Part shown: positions 51,045-58,798 of the stretch, in pieces
How the letters are laid out: each line of letters starts with the position of its first letter
Numbering within the stretch: the first letter of the stretch is position 1
Origin: Verrucomicrobiota bacterium
Lineage (GTDB): Bacteria; Verrucomicrobiota; Verrucomicrobiia; Limisphaerales; UBA9464
Direction of reading: 5' to 3'
DNA length: 64,000 nucleotides
Assembly: GCA_017309115.1 (NCBI GenBank)
Contig: JAFLEF010000022.1
Coordinates: forward strand, 46,803-110,802
Made by a program: the position numbers and the translations under genes
Notes under the pieces: generated by a model
The model's database searches: none
The model's input: only the letters and a program-made list of their open reading frames with translations
What the model was told of the DNA's origin: nothing

Positions 51045-51130
51045 GGACGTCGGGATTCGTGGCCAGACTACCGCCTTCGACACCCCCGACAAGAGTGACG
51101 CTCAAAAATGTAGGCACCGGTCGGGCGAGG

Positions 51131-51530
51131 TTTAAGCGGTAGGGCGAGGTTCCACCGAGCCGTTTGGAGAGCTAGCCTGGGAAGGGTTGAATCTGGAAAA
51201 CATGAAAACAGGAAGGGGAGCGGGAGAGGGGGAGACTCGGAGAGATTGTGGTAGGGATGGACCGCTGGGCCGTTCCCGCGCTTCCGAGCGAAGCGAAGGA
51301 ACGCGGCCGTTGCTGGTCAGCGTCAACGGCACACCCGTTTCGAAGACAACACAGGGAAGGGGCTCCCGCGGAGGGCGCGGAGATCGCGGAGGGGGAGCTG
51401 GAGGCAGTCGGCGCGAAGCGTTTGGACTGCGGCAGCCCTCTAGCCCTCTGCCGCTTTGGGGCGCGTGGGTGGACCTCCTGGCACGTCTTTCGACGAGACA
51501 CGAACGGCTCGGTGGAACCTCGCCCTAACT
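51131..51530. repeat. Approx. 400-bp element with perfect 22-bp terminal inverted repeats
   Basis: AGGGCGAGGTTCCACCGAGC then CG (51141-51162) is exactly inverted at 51505-51526. Inside are pieces also found alone elsewhere: GGTAGGGATGGACC (also 36748), CCCGCGGAGGGCGCGG (also 39644) and GCGAAGCGTTTGGACTGCGG (also 63300 and 63625). No ORF with a recognisable product is present, so it is MITE-like. Confidence 0.75.
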
Positions 51531-51537
51531 TTGAAGA

Positions 51538-51772
51538 AGCTGAGAGCTGAGAGGTAAGCGGGAAGCGGGAAGCGGTAAGCGGGAAGCGGGAAGCGGGAAG
51601 CGGGAAGCGTTTCGCCTTTCTCAACTACCCACAAACCGGTTGAGAGTTGAAAGTTGAGAGTTGAGAGAAAAGACCTGAATTCCAGCACGTTAGAAATGCC
51701 GATGGGTTTGTGGGCACAATGCAGATCCGGTTCACCGGTTTTCGCTCCTCTCAACTCTCAACTGCTCAGCAG
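51538..51772. repeat. Heptamer tracts and palindromic GAGAGTTGAGAG element (copy 2)
   Basis: AGCTGAGAGCTGAGAGG is followed by eight or nine 7-base units GGGAAGC/GGTAAGC (51555-51610), then GGTTGAGAGTTGAAAGTTGA, an interior with CCTGAATTCCAGCACGTTAG and GATCCGGTTCACCGGTTTTC, and the inverted arm GCTCCTCTCAACTCTCAACT. Parts and order match the copy at 38607-38735. Confidence 0.75.
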
Positions 51773-52894
51773 CTACACGGGCTTGCGGCTGGGGTTGCCG
51801 GTCAACAGGTCGGCGCCGCGGGTGAAGACGGCTTCGGGGAAGCCCAGGGCGCGTTTCAGTTGGTAGTCCCGTTCAATCAGGTTCCGCTCTTCCAGCAGCG
51901 ACGTGACGGTGGCCGGCGGGAGGCGGGACCAGAACACGGCAGCATTGGCTGGGAACGGAAAGTCGCTGCCGTGGATGGCGCGCCCGATGATCTCCGGGGT
52001 GTCCAGGATTCGCGGCAGATTTCGCCAGCGAAACATGGTCGCGAGAACGGAGTTGTCGAAATAGAGGCGGGGATGCCGTCGGGCCAACTCAACCAAGGCC
52101 GGAAAGTAATCCACGCGGTCGAAGAAGTTCCCCATCCCGGCATGCGCGGCGATCACGGTGCCGCCTTCTTCCAATGCCGGTTCGAGTCGGGCCACGTCGC
52201 AGACTTCCGTGTTGACGATGTCCGCCGCGTGTTCGGCTCCGGTGTGGAACATCAAGGTCATGCCGCGCTCGGCGCAGTGCCGATAGAAGGGTCGGAACCG
52301 GGGTTCCCGCGGATCAACGTCCATCGTGGGCGGATGCACTTTGACCAAGCGGGCACCCTTCTCGGCGCAGCGGTCCACTTCCTCCTTCCAATCGCGTCGC
52401 TTCGGATTGATCGAGGCGCAGGGCAGGAAGACGTCCGGATGCTCGCGGACGACGCGGAACATGTACTCGTTGGGAATGTAGAGCGAGGTGGTGCGGGTCC
52501 AGTCCGGCAGGCCCGTCTCGTCGTAGCGGCTGTCCCAGGCCTGCAAGAGGACGCGTTGAATCGAGGACGTGCGAACCGACTGGGCGAGCAAGGCAACGTA
52601 GTCCTGATCCATGCGTCCGTTCTCGGCAAGACTGAGCAGCTTCGTGAGATAGAAGTAGTTCACGTGCCGGCGCTGGGAATCCGACAGGCGGCAGCCGGTG
52701 CCACCGTCGCCCACGCCAAAGAGGTGAACGTGAAAATCGAGACGAAGGGGAGTTTGACCTGGTGCGGGGTGAGCGGGAGCCGGAGTGGGGACTTCCGCGG
52801 GGGCGGACTGGGCTCGGGGCAGCGAGCCGAAGCCCAAGGCGCCGGAGGTGGCTCCCAAGACCTGGAGGAAGTGGCGGCGCGAGTGGGCGTTCAT
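51773..52894 (-). CDS. Exported amidohydrolase-family metal-dependent hydrolase
   Basis: About 373 residues from the ATG at 52894. Twin-arginine-like signal (SRRHFLQVLGATSGALGFGS), then an amidohydrolase_2 TIM barrel: LDFHVHLFGVGDG (HxH metal site), CASINPKRRDWKEEVDRCAE, LVKVHPPTMDVDPREPRFRP, LMFHTGAEHA, VIAAHAGMGNFF and IHGSDFPFPANAA with the final Asp. Metal ligands are complete. Likely a periplasmic hydrolase or decarboxylase; substrate unknown. Its start overlaps the end of the upstream membrane-protein gene by 4 bases. Confidence 0.87.
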   Translation of the reverse strand: MNAHSRRHFLQVLGATSGALGFGSLPRAQSAPAEVPTPAPAHPAPGQTPLRLDFHVHLFGVGDGGTGCRLSDSQRRHVNYFYLTKLLSLAENGRMDQDYVALLAQSVRTSSIQRVLLQAWDSRYDETGLPDWTRTTSLYIPNEYMFRVVREHPDVFLPCASINPKRRDWKEEVDRCAEKGARLVKVHPPTMDVDPREPRFRPFYRHCAERGMTLMFHTGAEHAADIVNTEVCDVARLEPALEEGGTVIAAHAGMGNFFDRVDYFPALVELARRHPRLYFDNSVLATMFRWRNLPRILDTPEIIGRAIHGSDFPFPANAAVFWSRLPPATVTSLLEERNLIERDYQLKRALGFPEAVFTRGADLLTGNPSRKPV

Positions 52895-53211
52895 GGAGTG
52901 GAGGTTTTCCGGTGGCGCCAACGAGTCCACGCCACCAAGGCCGACCACTGAAACAGCCAGGCGAGGAGGGCCGCGACGAGGACAAATCCGGGGAAGCCAG
53001 CGGCCCAGGGCGTTCGTCCCCAAAGGCTGGCGAGCAGCAGAACCGCCAGCGTGGAAGGCAAGCCCACGGTCGCCGGCCAGACCAACAGGACCCCGAACAC
53101 CCAGGCCGGTGCTCCAAAGTCCGCCAGGATCACTACGGTTGCTCCCGTGACCAGGGTGATTCCAGTGATTACAGCGGCCGAGGATTTCGGACGACGGTTA
53201 AGGAGTTGCAA
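52891..53211 (-). CDS. Small membrane protein coupled to the amidohydrolase
   Basis: 106 residues with three hydrophobic segments: AAVITGITLVTGATVVILAD, PAWVFGVLLVWPATVGLPST continuing LAVLLLASLW, and GFPGFVLVAALLAWLFQWSA. The C-terminus is basic (RWRHRKTSTP). Not recognised. The 4-base overlap with the amidohydrolase indicates one operon. Confidence 0.72.
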   Translation of the reverse strand: MQLLNRRPKSSAAVITGITLVTGATVVILADFGAPAWVFGVLLVWPATVGLPSTLAVLLLASLWGRTPWAAGFPGFVLVAALLAWLFQWSALVAWTRWRHRKTSTP

Positions 53212-53257
53212 GGGAAGTGTGGGCGGAACCCTCCGCCGTTTTCAGGTTGAGGAAGGC

Positions 53258-54835
53258 TCAGCGTCGGCGACGGGTACGTCCGCCCAGGAGGCCGCCGAGA
53301 ACACCCCGGGCCACTTCCCGGGCGATGGTTCCCGCGATCACGGTGGTCACGGTGCGCGTGGCGGTTTTGGTGACCATTTCCGCTGTCGACATGGGCGGCC
53401 GTCCGGCGCTGCGAGTCGGCTTGGGTGGAACGGTCGGGAGCGGCGACGTCGGAGCCGGAGGGGGAGCGGCGGCGGGTTCGTCACCGCCAAACAGGGACGC
53501 CCAGAATCCGCGCTTGGCTTCCGCGACCGGCGGAGCGGCCTGTTGTTGCGGCGTGGACGCCACGGCGCCGGTCAGGAGTTCGTACGCCGACTCGCGATCG
53601 ACGGCTTGATCGTAAACGCCGGCGACAAGGGAACTGGCCAGCAGCTGTTGCCGTTGGGCGGCGGTGATCGGTCCCAACTGCGAACGGGGCGGCACGATGA
53701 ACGCGCGTTCCACCACCGTGGGCTGACCCTTCTGATCCAGGAAACTCACCAGGGCTTCGCCGACTCCGAGTTCGGTCAGGACGGCCGCGGTATCGAGCGT
53801 TGGATTGGGACGGAAGGTCTGGGCGGCGGCGCGAACAGCCTTTTGATCCAGGGGCGTGAAGGCTCGCAGGGCGTGTTGGACGCGATTGCCCAGTTGTCCC
53901 AGGACTCGATCGGGAACGTCCCGGGGATTCTGGGTGACGAAGTAAACCCCGACCCCTTTCGATCGGACCAGCCGGACGACTTGCTCCACTTTTTCGAGGA
54001 GGGCGTCCGGGATGTCGTTGAAGAGCAGATGCGCCTCGTCGAAGAAGAACACCAGCTTGGGCTTCGGCAGGTCACCGACTTCAGGAAGCGTTTCGAAGAG
54101 TTCCGACAGCATCCAGAGCAGGGCGGTGGCGTAGACCTTGGGCGAAGCCATTAGCTGGTCGGCGGCCAGAATATTGATCACCCCGCGGCCCTGGCCATCC
54201 GTCTGGATCAGGTCCTCCAGATTCAGCGCGGGTTCGCCGAAGAACTGATCGCCGCCCTGGGTTTCGAGGGCCAGGAGCGCGCGTTGAATGGCGCCGATGC
54301 TGGCCGGGGAGATGTTGCCATACTGGGTGGTGAAGGCGGCGGCGTTTTCTCCGAGATGTTTGGCGACCGCGCGAAGATCCTTGAGATCGAGAATCAGCAG
54401 CCCGTGTTCGTCGGCGATCTTGAAGATGAGGTTCAACACCCCGGACTGCGTTTCATTCAGCTGAAGCAGTCGCGCGAGGAGCAGGGGACCCATCTCGGAA
54501 ATGGTGGTCCGGAGCGGATGTCCCTGTTGGCCGAACACGTCCCAGAGGGTGACCGGGAACCCGGTTGGCGTGTGGTCGGTCAGTCCCAGCGCGGTGATGC
54601 GTTCGCGGACCTTGGCGCTTTGGCCGCCAGGTTGGCTGAGTCCGGCGAGATCGCCCTTCACGTCCGCCACAAAGACGGGAACGCCCTGGGCGCTGAAGCC
54701 TTCGGCGAGGGTTTGGAGCGTCACCGTTTTGCCCGTGCCGGTGGCGCCGGCTACCAGACCGTGGCGATTGGCCAAGGCGGGCAGGAGTTCGAGAGACTTT
54801 TCACCGGTGCGGGCAACGAGGATGGGGTGCGGCAT
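53258..54835 (-). CDS. HerA-like ATPase (DUF853, YjgR family)
   Basis: 525 residues. Walker [21 protein letters not shown] with the preceding [19 protein letters not shown] typical of DUF853, a large helical part, Walker [21 protein letters not shown], and the arginine-finger region [20 protein letters not shown]. The C-terminus has a Pro/Ala linker and a Thr/Arg-rich end with [20 protein letters not shown] then [19 protein letters not shown]853 proteins are related to DNA-translocating HerA/FtsK, but the housekeeping role is not clear. Length is normal. Confidence 0.9.
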   Translation of the reverse strand: MPHPILVARTGEKSLELLPALANRHGLVAGATGTGKTVTLQTLAEGFSAQGVPVFVADVKGDLAGLSQPGGQSAKVRERITALGLTDHTPTGFPVTLWDVFGQQGHPLRTTISEMGPLLLARLLQLNETQSGVLNLIFKIADEHGLLILDLKDLRAVAKHLGENAAAFTTQYGNISPASIGAIQRALLALETQGGDQFFGEPALNLEDLIQTDGQGRGVINILAADQLMASPKVYATALLWMLSELFETLPEVGDLPKPKLVFFFDEAHLLFNDIPDALLEKVEQVVRLVRSKGVGVYFVTQNPRDVPDRVLGQLGNRVQHALRAFTPLDQKAVRAAAQTFRPNPTLDTAAVLTELGVGEALVSFLDQKGQPTVVERAFIVPPRSQLGPITAAQRQQLLASSLVAGVYDQAVDRESAYELLTGAVASTPQQQAAPPVAEAKRGFWASLFGGDEPAAAPPPAPTSPLPTVPPKPTRSAGRPPMSTAEMVTKTATRTVTTVIAGTIAREVARGVLGGLLGGRTRRRR

Positions 54836-54930
54836 GGATCGTGGATGAACGTAGCGCGGAAACGAATGAGCCAGGTCGGGCGAAAAGGCAATCCACGCGG
54901 GGTTGGGGTTTTCCGCGCTCGGGTCCGCGC

Positions 54931-54958
54931 TTGACTCAATTTCATACGAACGTATGAA
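54931..54958 (+). promoter_or_regulatory. TetR promoter with palindromic operator
   Basis: TTGACT (54931-54936) and TATGAA (54953-54958) form a -35/-10 pair with a 16-base spacer. TTCATACG-AA-CGTATGAA (54941-54958) is a perfect 8-bp inverted repeat lying over the spacer and -10. This fits negative autoregulation by the TetR-family protein encoded just downstream. Confidence 0.72.
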
Positions 54959-54965
54959 TTGAGGC

Positions 54966-55658
54966 GTGCCGGCGAAACGACGTGACCAACGGGAGCAGGA
55001 GGTGGCAACGAGCGAGCGCTTGTTGGATACGGCGGAGCGGTTGTTTGCAGAGTTCGGCTTTGACGGCGTGGGGATGCGGGCGCTGGCGGACGAAGCAGGC
55101 GTGAATCTGGGAGCGACGACGTATCACTATGGATCCAAGGAGAAGCTCTATGTGGAGACGTTCATGCGTCGGTTCCGGCCGACGAACGCGGCCCGACTCG
55201 AGATGTTGCAGCGGGCGGAGAAGCTGGCGGAAGGGCGTCCACTTGCGGTGGAGACGATTGTCGAGTGTATGCTGCGGCCTCCGTTCATGACGGTGTTGAA
55301 GTATCCGAACTTTCCTGGGTTACTGGCGCGGAATCTCTTCATGCCGCCGGCCTTTCTCCGGGCGGAATTGGAGAAAGAGCAGGGGATGGCGTTGCAGATT
55401 TTTGCCGTGGCGCTGGCCAAGGCGTTGCCGCAGTTGGATCCCCAAATTCTGCAACTCCGCCTCATCTTTGGCGGCGGGTCTCTCCTCATGGTGGCGGGCC
55501 AGATGACGCGCCTGGGGCTGCGGGAATCTCCCACCCACTGCGAGGCTACCTTAGGCGCGCTGATTCAGTTCATCTCGGCCGGACTCCGGGCGGAATCTCC
55601 GACCATTCCCGGACTGGAACTCCCCAAATTCACGGCTCCTCGGTCGCGGCGCCATTGA
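54966..55658 (+). CDS. TetR-family regulator (CerR/DUF1956 type)
   Basis: 230 residues from GTG 54966. Helix-turn-helix: [49 protein letters not shown]. The C-terminal ligand domain ([20 protein letters not shown] onward) resembles the YbiH/CerR group, whose members repress neighbouring ABC exporters of the DevABC/YbhFSR type. The GTG at 55002 with GGGAG six bases before is an alternative start and would leave a normal TetR N-terminus; the far start would be almost leaderless relative to the promoter. It sits 130 bases ahead of the exporter operon. Confidence 0.9.
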   Translation: MPAKRRDQREQEVATSERLLDTAERLFAEFGFDGVGMRALADEAGVNLGATTYHYGSKEKLYVETFMRRFRPTNAARLEMLQRAEKLAEGRPLAVETIVECMLRPPFMTVLKYPNFPGLLARNLFMPPAFLRAELEKEQGMALQIFAVALAKALPQLDPQILQLRLIFGGGSLLMVAGQMTRLGLRESPTHCEATLGALIQFISAGLRAESPTIPGLELPKFTAPRSRRH

Positions 55659-55787
55659 CCTGATCCGCGTCAACTCGTCATCCACCCACCCATTATTGAA
55701 CTAGGACAAACGTATGACTTTCACCGCGGAATCCGAAATCAAGCTGGCGGCGGGCCCAATGGGTAACGCGGTCCCTCTTCAACACTC

Positions 55788-56927
55788 ATGACTGACATAG
55801 CCCTCAAAATGGTGTTCGGGGAACGAGCGAAGTACGCCATGCTCGTGAGCGGAATCTGCTTCTCCACGATCCTGATGACGCAAGGGCTGGCGCTGTTTTT
55901 CGGAATCCTGGGTTTTTCCTACGCCACGGCGACCAATGTCCGGGCGCCCATCTGGGTGGTGGATCCACTGGTCCAACAGGTTGGCGACAACCAGCCGCTG
56001 CGGGATACGGATGTGAATCGGGTGCGGTCGGTCGAGGGGGTCGCTTGGGCGGCTCCCCTGTACGTGGGCGGAGCCCAGGCCAGATTGCTCGGCGGTGGGG
56101 CCACCCAGCCGGTGACGCTGGTGGGACTCGACGCCGATACTCTCGCCGGTGCGCCGACCAAGCTTGTAGCCGGGGATGTTCAAGATCTGCGCCGGCCGCA
56201 GAGCGTGGTGGTGGCGGAGCAGTTCGTGGAGATGATGCAGCGTCTTCGGGGGGAACGGCTCAGGGTCGGCGATGTCTTTGAGATGAATGACCGTCGGGCG
56301 CAGATCGTTGGCATCGCCAAAACGGCCCAAGGTCAGGGAGGCGCCTCTTATGTCTTCACCACTTGGGATCGCGCTCGAGAATACGCACCCAGCCAGCGGC
56401 GAATGCTTACCCACGTGCTGGCGGCGCCCGAACCCGGAAGGTCGGACCGGGAGATCGCCCAGGTCATCTCGGAACGAACAGGGTTGCGCGCGATCACGGA
56501 GGAGGAATTTAAGCGAATGAGCTCACACTGGATGCTGGTGAACAGTCCGATTCCATATGTGGTGGGTCTGATTGTCGGAATTGGGTTCGTCATTGGCTTG
56601 GGTGTCTCCGGTCAGACGTTCTACACCTTCATTCTGGAGAACACTCGTCATCTGGGAGCCTTGAAGGCGATGGGGACGAGCAATCTGACGCTGATCCGGA
56701 TGGTCATGACGCAGGCGGGAGTCGTGGGAGTGGTGGGTTTTGGAATTGGGGTGGGGGTGATGAGCGCCTTCTTTTCCATGCTGCCGGAGGGGCGCGCCCC
56801 GCTGCGCTTGCTGTGGCCGATCCCGGTTATCGTTTTCGGGGCGATCCTGTTCATTTGTTCAGTGGCCGCCGTGGTCAGTTCCTGGCGGGTGGTACGGATT
56901 GAGCCGGCCATTGTGTTCCGTTCGTAA
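55788..56927 (+). CDS. DevC-like ABC permease
   Basis: 379 residues. N-terminal helix (YAMLVSGICFSTILMTQGLA), a periplasmic domain (about 45-260, SVEGVAWAAPLYVGGAQARL) and three C-terminal helices (VVGLIVGIGFVIGLGVSGQT; VVGVVGFGIGVGVMSAFFSM; IPVIVFGAILFICSVAAVVS) with the FtsX-like NTRHLGALKAMGTSNLTLIR. It is the permease of an exporter regulated by the upstream TetR protein. Gene order permease-ATPase-adaptor is the reverse of the usual DevBCA order. Confidence 0.88.
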   Translation: MTDIALKMVFGERAKYAMLVSGICFSTILMTQGLALFFGILGFSYATATNVRAPIWVVDPLVQQVGDNQPLRDTDVNRVRSVEGVAWAAPLYVGGAQARLLGGGATQPVTLVGLDADTLAGAPTKLVAGDVQDLRRPQSVVVAEQFVEMMQRLRGERLRVGDVFEMNDRRAQIVGIAKTAQGQGGASYVFTTWDRAREYAPSQRRMLTHVLAAPEPGRSDREIAQVISERTGLRAITEEEFKRMSSHWMLVNSPIPYVVGLIVGIGFVIGLGVSGQTFYTFILENTRHLGALKAMGTSNLTLIRMVMTQAGVVGVVGFGIGVGVMSAFFSMLPEGRAPLRLLWPIPVIVFGAILFICSVAAVVSSWRVVRIEPAIVFRS

Positions 56928-56931
56928 GGTC

Positions 56932-57684
56932 ATGAGTTCCGTCTCCTCCAATCTGGCTGCGAACGTCGCGGTTCATCTTTCCGGGGTGGATAAGTCCTTT
57001 CGCAATGGTGATCAGGTCACATCGGTTCTGAAGCAGGTGCAGTTCACGGCGAACGTGGGGGAAATGGTGCTGGTGGTGGGACCGTCCGGTTGTGGGAAAA
57101 CGACCTTGCTCTCGGTGCTGTGCGGGACGTTGAAGACCGATGGGGGCGAAGTGGTGTCCCTGGGTCATGAGCTCCACCGACTGCCCCCGGCGCAGGTGAC
57201 CCAGTTCCGCGCCCGTCATGTGGGATTCATTTTTCAGCAGTTCAACTTGTTGCCCACGCTTACTGTGGCGGAGAACGTGGCCGTGCCCCTGCGAATTCAG
57301 GGCCTTCCACTGCGGGAAGCCCTGCCGCGCGCCCGCCAACTGCTCGAGCGGGTCGGGATTCCGGAGAAGGCCAATGAACTACCGTCGCGCCTCTCCGGCG
57401 GGCAGCAGCAACGGGTGGCTATTGCCCGCGCACTGGTTCATGAGCCGGCCCTGATCGTGTGCGATGAACCGACGTCCGCGCTGGATTCCGCGACCGGACA
57501 TCAAGTGATGGAATTGCTGCACGAGGTCACCCGGGATCGTCGCCGAACGGTGATCGTCGTGACCCACGACCCTCGGATTTATCGGTATGCGGATCGGCTC
57601 GCCGAGATGGAAGATGGCCGCATTTTGCGCGTCGAAACCCCCGCAGACTCAGTTCGTATACCACCCACGTCATTCTCCTTATGA
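56932..57684 (+). CDS. DevA-like ABC ATP-binding protein
   Basis: 250 residues from ATG 56932. Walker A VVGPSGCGKTTLLSVLCGTL, Q-loop GFIFQQFNLLPTLTVAENVA, signature RLSGGQQQRVAIARALVHEP, Walker B ALIVCDEPTSALDSATGHQV, H-switch VIVVTHDPRIYRYADRLAEM. It belongs to the MacB/DevA clade. It lies 4 bases after the permease and its stop overlaps the adaptor start by 4 bases. Confidence 0.92.
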   Translation: MSSVSSNLAANVAVHLSGVDKSFRNGDQVTSVLKQVQFTANVGEMVLVVGPSGCGKTTLLSVLCGTLKTDGGEVVSLGHELHRLPPAQVTQFRARHVGFIFQQFNLLPTLTVAENVAVPLRIQGLPLREALPRARQLLERVGIPEKANELPSRLSGGQQQRVAIARALVHEPALIVCDEPTSALDSATGHQVMELLHEVTRDRRRTVIVVTHDPRIYRYADRLAEMEDGRILRVETPADSVRIPPTSFSL

Positions 57685-58571
57685 TTCTCCTGCTGCGCCG
57701 CGTCTCCGTCTGGGCCTCGTTCGTGGGGGTTCTGGCCGTCATTTTCATGGTTCGCCAAACCACCGCGGTCGAACCGATGCAACCGCCGCCCTCGGTGCCC
57801 GCCCGAAAGCCGTCCGCCCGGGTCATCGCCGCCGCCGGCCTGGTGGAATCGTTGCGGGAGAACACGCGGGTCGGCGTTCCCGTGGCGGCCTTGGTGAAGG
57901 AGGTTTTGGTCCAGGTTTGGGATGACGTTGAGGCCGGGACGCCTCTGTTGCGACTCGATGATCGTGAGCTGCAGGCTCAATTGAAAACCCAGCGGGCCGA
58001 TCTGCGGGTCCGGGAAGCAGAATTGGCGAAGGCCCGGCGCCAACACGATTTGGGTCAAGCGTTGCGGGGCGATGGTCTGGTTTCCCAAGAAGAAACCGAT
58101 ACCCTGCGGGATTCCTTTGAGGTCGCGCAGGCTCGCCGGGAATCGGCCCAGGCCGTCGTGGCCCAGACGGAGGCGCTAATCGAGCGGTTGACCGTTCGGG
58201 CTCCGCTCCGGGGCACCGTGCTCCAGGTGAATACCCGAGCGGGGGAGTATGTGGTGCCGAGTGGGGACGCCGCTCCGGTGCTGCTGGGATCGATCGAAGA
58301 GGTCCAGGTTCGTGCCGACGTGGACGAACAGATTGCCCCTCGGGTCAAACCAGGAGCCCGCGCGGTCGGATATCTGAAAGGCGACACCGAGAATCCGATC
58401 ACCCTCGAGTTTGTGCAGATCGAGCCCTTCATTACGCCCAAACGAAATCTCACCGGCTCCAGCGCGGAACGAGTCGACACCCGGGTGCTGCAGGTCATCT
58501 ACAAGTTTCCCAACGGACTTCCTCGAAAGGTCTACGTCGGACAACAGATGGATTTGTTCCTGGAAGAATGA
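57681..58571 (+). CDS. DevB/HlyD-like adaptor protein
   Basis: 296 residues. N-terminal anchor (LRRVSVWASFVGVLAVIFMV), lipoyl-like half-motif (RVIAAAGLVESLRENTRVGV), coiled coil (LQAQLKTQRADLRVREAELA ... RESAQAVVAQTEALIERLTV), second half (RAPLRGTVLQVNTRAGEYVV) and a beta-barrel (VQVRADVDEQIAPRVKPGAR). It completes a tripartite exporter with the two preceding genes; no outer-membrane channel is nearby. It ends 36 bases before a CGCAGATT element. Confidence 0.88.
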   Translation: MILLLRRVSVWASFVGVLAVIFMVRQTTAVEPMQPPPSVPARKPSARVIAAAGLVESLRENTRVGVPVAALVKEVLVQVWDDVEAGTPLLRLDDRELQAQLKTQRADLRVREAELAKARRQHDLGQALRGDGLVSQEETDTLRDSFEVAQARRESAQAVVAQTEALIERLTVRAPLRGTVLQVNTRAGEYVVPSGDAAPVLLGSIEEVQVRADVDEQIAPRVKPGARAVGYLKGDTENPITLEFVQIEPFITPKRNLTGSSAERVDTRVLQVIYKFPNGLPRKVYVGQQMDLFLEE

Positions 58572-58606
58572 GGAGCGGAACCGAACCGGCACCGGAATCA
58601 ACGGGG

Positions 58607-58775
58607 CAGTTGGAACCGCAGATTAAACGCAGATTTAACGCAGATTTCGTGCTTCCAATTGGCGAGTTCGGGTCGAGGGGACGTGCTCGATGAGCGGTTG
58701 GGGACCTCCCAGGGACGCCCCTTCTTCCGAAAAAATCTGCGTTTAATCTGTGCTTAATCTGCGGTTCACCTCCGC
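58607..58775. repeat. Complete CGCAGATT palindromic element (copy C, inverted orientation)
   Basis: Left arm GTTGGAACCGCAGATTAAAC, CGCAGATTTAACGCAGATTT; right arm AAAAAATCTGCGTTTAATCT, GTGCTTAATCTGCGGTTCAC, CTCCG. The interior has GAGTTCGGGTCGAGGGGACG (58663-58682), the reverse complement of the core in copies A and B, so this copy is flipped. It lies between convergent genes. Confidence 0.8.
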
Positions 58776-58798
58776 AGTTAGTCTAAGTCGTCGCGGAC

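Noticed and set aside
51550-51610. Possible CRISPR-like array of GGGAAGC/GGTAAGC repeats
   Set aside because: Units are only 7 bases long with no spacers; these are simple heptamer tandem repeats.
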